Shown piece after piece: positions 61,641-64,000 of a DNA stretch of 64,000 bases. Made by a program: the position numbers and the translations under genes. Within the stretch, counting starts at the first letter, position 1. The number at the start of each line of letters is the position of its first letter. This stretch comes from an uncultured Lachnospiraceae bacterium (GTDB taxonomy: Bacteria > Bacillota > Clostridia > Lachnospirales > Lachnospiraceae). The stretch covers positions 1-64,000 of the forward strand of contig CAJULP010000009.1 of assembly GCA_910587295.1 (NCBI GenBank), read 5' to 3'. The notes under the pieces are model-generated. The model saw only the letters and a program-made list of their open reading frames with translations. It was not told where the DNA came from and made no database searches.

Positions 61641-63362
61641 CTATAAATATGCTTTCAACGCTTCCGTAAGTTTTTCCACCTTATCCTGCGCATCCTCCAA
61701 GCTGTTTCCCTTAACCCCCATATAGAATTTGATCTTGGGTTCCGTTCCGGAAGGACGGGCGCAGCACCAGGAATCATTGGTCAGGTCAAAGTAAAGCACA
61801 TTGGATTTGGGAAGCCCTGTAGGCCTTTGCTCCCCGGTTTCCATATCCGTCGTCACGTCCCTGTCATAATCGCGAAGCTCTTTCACTTTAAGCTCCCCAA
61901 AGTTCTTCGGCGGATTGCCGCGAAGCTTATCCATCATCTCCGCGATCTGCTTGGAACCGTCAATCCCCTTTAAGGTGATAGCGTACTGGGTCTCTTTAAA
62001 ATAACCGTATTTTTCATAAAGCTTCAGCATCTGATCCCATACGGTAATGCCATTCTTTTTGCACCATGCCGCCATCTCGCAAAGGCACATCACCGCAACC
62101 ACCGCGTCTTTATCCCTTGCATGGGTACCTGCCAGGCAGCCATAACTCTCTTCAAGACCGAAAACATAGTTGTTGGAACCGCTCTGCTCAAACCATTTGA
62201 TCTGCTCCCCTATGTATTTGAACCCGGTGAGTACCTCAATAAATTTCACCTTATAATCATCGCTGATAGCCCTTGCCATATTCGTGGTAACGATGGTGGT
62301 CACCAATGCAGGATTTTCCGGCATTTTCCCGGTTGCGGTACGCTCCCTTAAAATATATTCCGCAATCAGCATACCGGACATATTCCCGGTAAACGGAACA
62401 TACTCGCCGCTCTTGGTATCTAACGCATAAATCCCCAGTCTGTCTGCATCCGGGTCAGTTGCAAGTACAATATCCGCATTCTTTTCCTTAGCCAGCTTTA
62501 AAGCAAGGGTAAAGGCTTTCGGATCCTCCGGGTTGGGGTAATCCAGGGTGGTAAAATCCGGATCCGGCAATTCCTGCTCGGGAACCACATACACATGCTT
62601 AAAGCCCAGTTCGGAAAGGATCCTCCTTACCGGCACATTCCCTGTTCCGTGGAACGGCGAATATACGATCCTGATATCATCCGCCACTTCCTTGATGATT
62701 TCCGGGTGGATGATCTGCTTTTTCAGTTCCACCATATAAGCGTCGTCAATTTCAGCGCCGATCACCTGATAAAGGCCTGCTTTTACCGCTTCGTCCTTAT
62801 CCATTGTCTTTACCTGATGATAATCCGTAACTTTCTTCACTTCTTCAATAATTTCTTTATCCTTCGGAGCGGTCACCTGAGCGCCATCCTCCCAATATGC
62901 CTTATATCCATTGTATTCCGGAGGATTATGGCTTGCCGTGATCACAATGCCGGAAATACATCCAAGATAGCGCAGGGCAAAAGAAAGCTCCGGCGTAGGG
63001 CGCAGGGCGTCAAACACATAAGCCTTGATCCCATTAGCCGCAAGGCAAAGAGCCGCCTCGTCCGCAAATTCCGGTGACATCCTTCTGGAATCATATGCGA
63101 TCGCCACGCCTTTTTCTTTTCCGCCCTGGCTGATGATATAATTAGCCAGACCCTGGGTAGCCTTGCGCACAGTATAAATGTTCATACGGTTCGTTCCGGC
63201 GCCGATCACGCCGCGCAGTCCACCGGTACCAAACTCAAGCTCTTTATAAAAGCGGTCTTCAATTTCCTTCTCATTCCCCTCAATGCTTTTCAGCTCCTGC
63301 CTTGTCTTCTCATCAAAGTACGCATCCTCAAGCCAAAAATCATACTGTTCTTTGTAGCCCAT
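61641..63362 (-). CDS. pgcA: Phosphoglucomutase/phosphomannomutase
   Basis: 573 residues. Active-site phosphoserine loop 'IVITASHNPPEYNGYKAYW', metal loop 'VLATDPDADRLGIYAL', sugar-binding loop 'GLEESYGCLAGTHARDKD' and phosphate-binding 'CCARPSGTEPKIKFYMGV'. Interconverts hexose 6- and 1-phosphates and so supplies precursors for the neighbouring glycan genes. Confidence 0.95.
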   Translation of the reverse strand: MGYKEQYDFWLEDAYFDEKTRQELKSIEGNEKEIEDRFYKELEFGTGGLRGVIGAGTNRMNIYTVRKATQGLANYIISQGGKEKGVAIAYDSRRMSPEFADEAALCLAANGIKAYVFDALRPTPELSFALRYLGCISGIVITASHNPPEYNGYKAYWEDGAQVTAPKDKEIIEEVKKVTDYHQVKTMDKDEAVKAGLYQVIGAEIDDAYMVELKKQIIHPEIIKEVADDIRIVYSPFHGTGNVPVRRILSELGFKHVYVVPEQELPDPDFTTLDYPNPEDPKAFTLALKLAKEKNADIVLATDPDADRLGIYALDTKSGEYVPFTGNMSGMLIAEYILRERTATGKMPENPALVTTIVTTNMARAISDDYKVKFIEVLTGFKYIGEQIKWFEQSGSNNYVFGLEESYGCLAGTHARDKDAVVAVMCLCEMAAWCKKNGITVWDQMLKLYEKYGYFKETQYAITLKGIDGSKQIAEMMDKLRGNPPKNFGELKVKELRDYDRDVTTDMETGEQRPTGLPKSNVLYFDLTNDSWCCARPSGTEPKIKFYMGVKGNSLEDAQDKVEKLTEALKAYL

Positions 63363-63506
63363 TTCCCTACCTCCTGATTCTCATTTTTATGGAAGCTGCC
63401 CTGCAGACCCCTGCAAAGCCAGCTTTTTTCATTCTACCACAATCTGGTCAGATTTTCAAAATAAACTTCACCGGAAACTCTGCGGCCAAATGGCTGCCCC
63501 CTATGA

Positions 63507-64000
63507 TCAATCTCCGATTTTTAGTGCGAAATCGCTTCTGTCAAGAGAAAAATTCGGATTATAATAAGGATCCCCGTTCGAAAGCACCTCTTTCCACTTC
63601 TCCCTGAAACGCTCCGACTCCTTATTGTAACGCTCCGCCTTCTGGCCGGCATCGTCAAGCCCTCTCGAGAGAGATTCAAAATGATACAACTCCGCAAAAG
63701 GAGTAAACACGTTTAACAAGCCCATTTTCCTAAGCTTTAAACAAAAATCCACGTCATTTAAGGAAACGGCAAACTCTTCCGAAAGGCCGCCCGCCTGTAA
63801 AAACAATGCTTTTTTTACCATCAGACAGGCTCCTGTTACCGCGGAAACGTTCTGGGCATAGCAAAGCCTTCCCATGTACCCCAGATTATCCCGGTGCTGC
63901 CCGTAATGGCTGTGGCCCGCGGTACGATGGGCGCCAAGCCCCAAGACCACTCCCGCATGCTGGATGGTCTTATCCCCGTAATAAAGCTTCGCCCCAACCG
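63507..64000 (-). CDS. Glycosyltransferase family 2, partial (5' end beyond the window)
   Basis: The frame is open to the right edge, so only the C-terminal ~164 residues are present. 'LYYGDKTIQHAGVVLGLGAHRTAGH', 'VTGACLMVKKALFLQAGGLSEEF' and 'LNDVDFCLKLRKMGLLNVFTPFAELYHFES' are typical of the second half of GT2 rhamnosyl-type transferases. The final residues ('NGDPYYNPNFSLDRSDFAL') are characteristic of large O-antigen type transferases. Confidence 0.9.
   Translation of the reverse strand, partial: VGAKLYYGDKTIQHAGVVLGLGAHRTAGHSHYGQHRDNLGYMGRLCYAQNVSAVTGACLMVKKALFLQAGGLSEEFAVSLNDVDFCLKLRKMGLLNVFTPFAELYHFESLSRGLDDAGQKAERYNKESERFREKWKEVLSNGDPYYNPNFSLDRSDFALKIGD

Overview
The window looks like the chromosome of a motile, endospore-lineage Clostridia, most likely a Lachnospiraceae gut anaerobe. 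The basis is protein character: flagellin, RemA, a class 1B PyrD with PyrK, DUF3794-LysM, DUF1934, a FadR-type GntR gene next to ispE, an LCP protein, and Firmicutes ribosome-binding sites. Species is not claimed. Almost everything from 1 to 30 kb is on the minus strand, so operons read right to left.

1-8.25 kb: one minus-strand operon whose first five genes match, enzyme for enzyme, the Campylobacter jejuni route to cytidine diphosphoramidate, the donor of O-methyl phosphoramidate. They are a PEP-synthase-like L-glutamine kinase, an SAM methyltransferase, a class I amidotransferase, a nucleotidyltransferase and a CysC-like kinase. A radical SAM protein and a 590-residue protein with a sulfotransferase-like tail follow. 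8.4-15.7 kb: a sulfate ABC importer with CysD, CysNC and CysQ, enough to make PAPS and recycle PAP, with no sulfite-forming or sulfite-reducing enzyme. Both operons start from near-perfect sigma-28 (flagellar, TAAA-N15-GCCGATAA) promoters followed by the same leader and a hairpin. The flagellin gene at 20.8-22.0 kb has the same type of promoter. I infer a motility-coupled surface-modification island (phosphoramidate and/or sulfate), probably acting on flagella.

15.8-22.6 kb: decaying and inserted genes (a frameshifted AAA ATPase, a KilA-N gene between 79-bp direct repeats, an intact DUF1703-type AAA ATPase), a heptose pair with lesions (GmhB with Asp to Asn, GmhA with an in-frame stop), flagellin, a small membrane ORF, an 11-bp tandem repeat and RemA.

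22.6-33.3 kb: a plant-polysaccharide locus (two GH43 enzymes, an alpha/alpha-barrel glycosidase, a sugar ABC transporter with an internally deleted permease, an AraC regulator, a GH28 pectinase and a YesL protein). 33.3-49.9 kb: housekeeping and envelope genes (DUF4143 ATPase, a subtilase with Ser to Cys in the active site, ClpX, an NlpC/P60 hydrolase, a foldase lipoprotein, cardiolipin synthase, MurI, GntR, IspE, DUF3794-LysM). Two related palindromic elements of about 320 bp, each bounded by 9-bp direct repeats, sit here. 50-55 kb: pyrimidine genes pyrC-pyrK-pyrD, a PrcB-like lipoprotein and HtrA. 55-64 kb: a cell-surface polysaccharide locus (four glycosyltransferases, LCP, a polyprenyl-phosphate sugar transferase and a phosphohexomutase) that runs off the right edge. 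I saw no tRNA, rRNA or CRISPR array.
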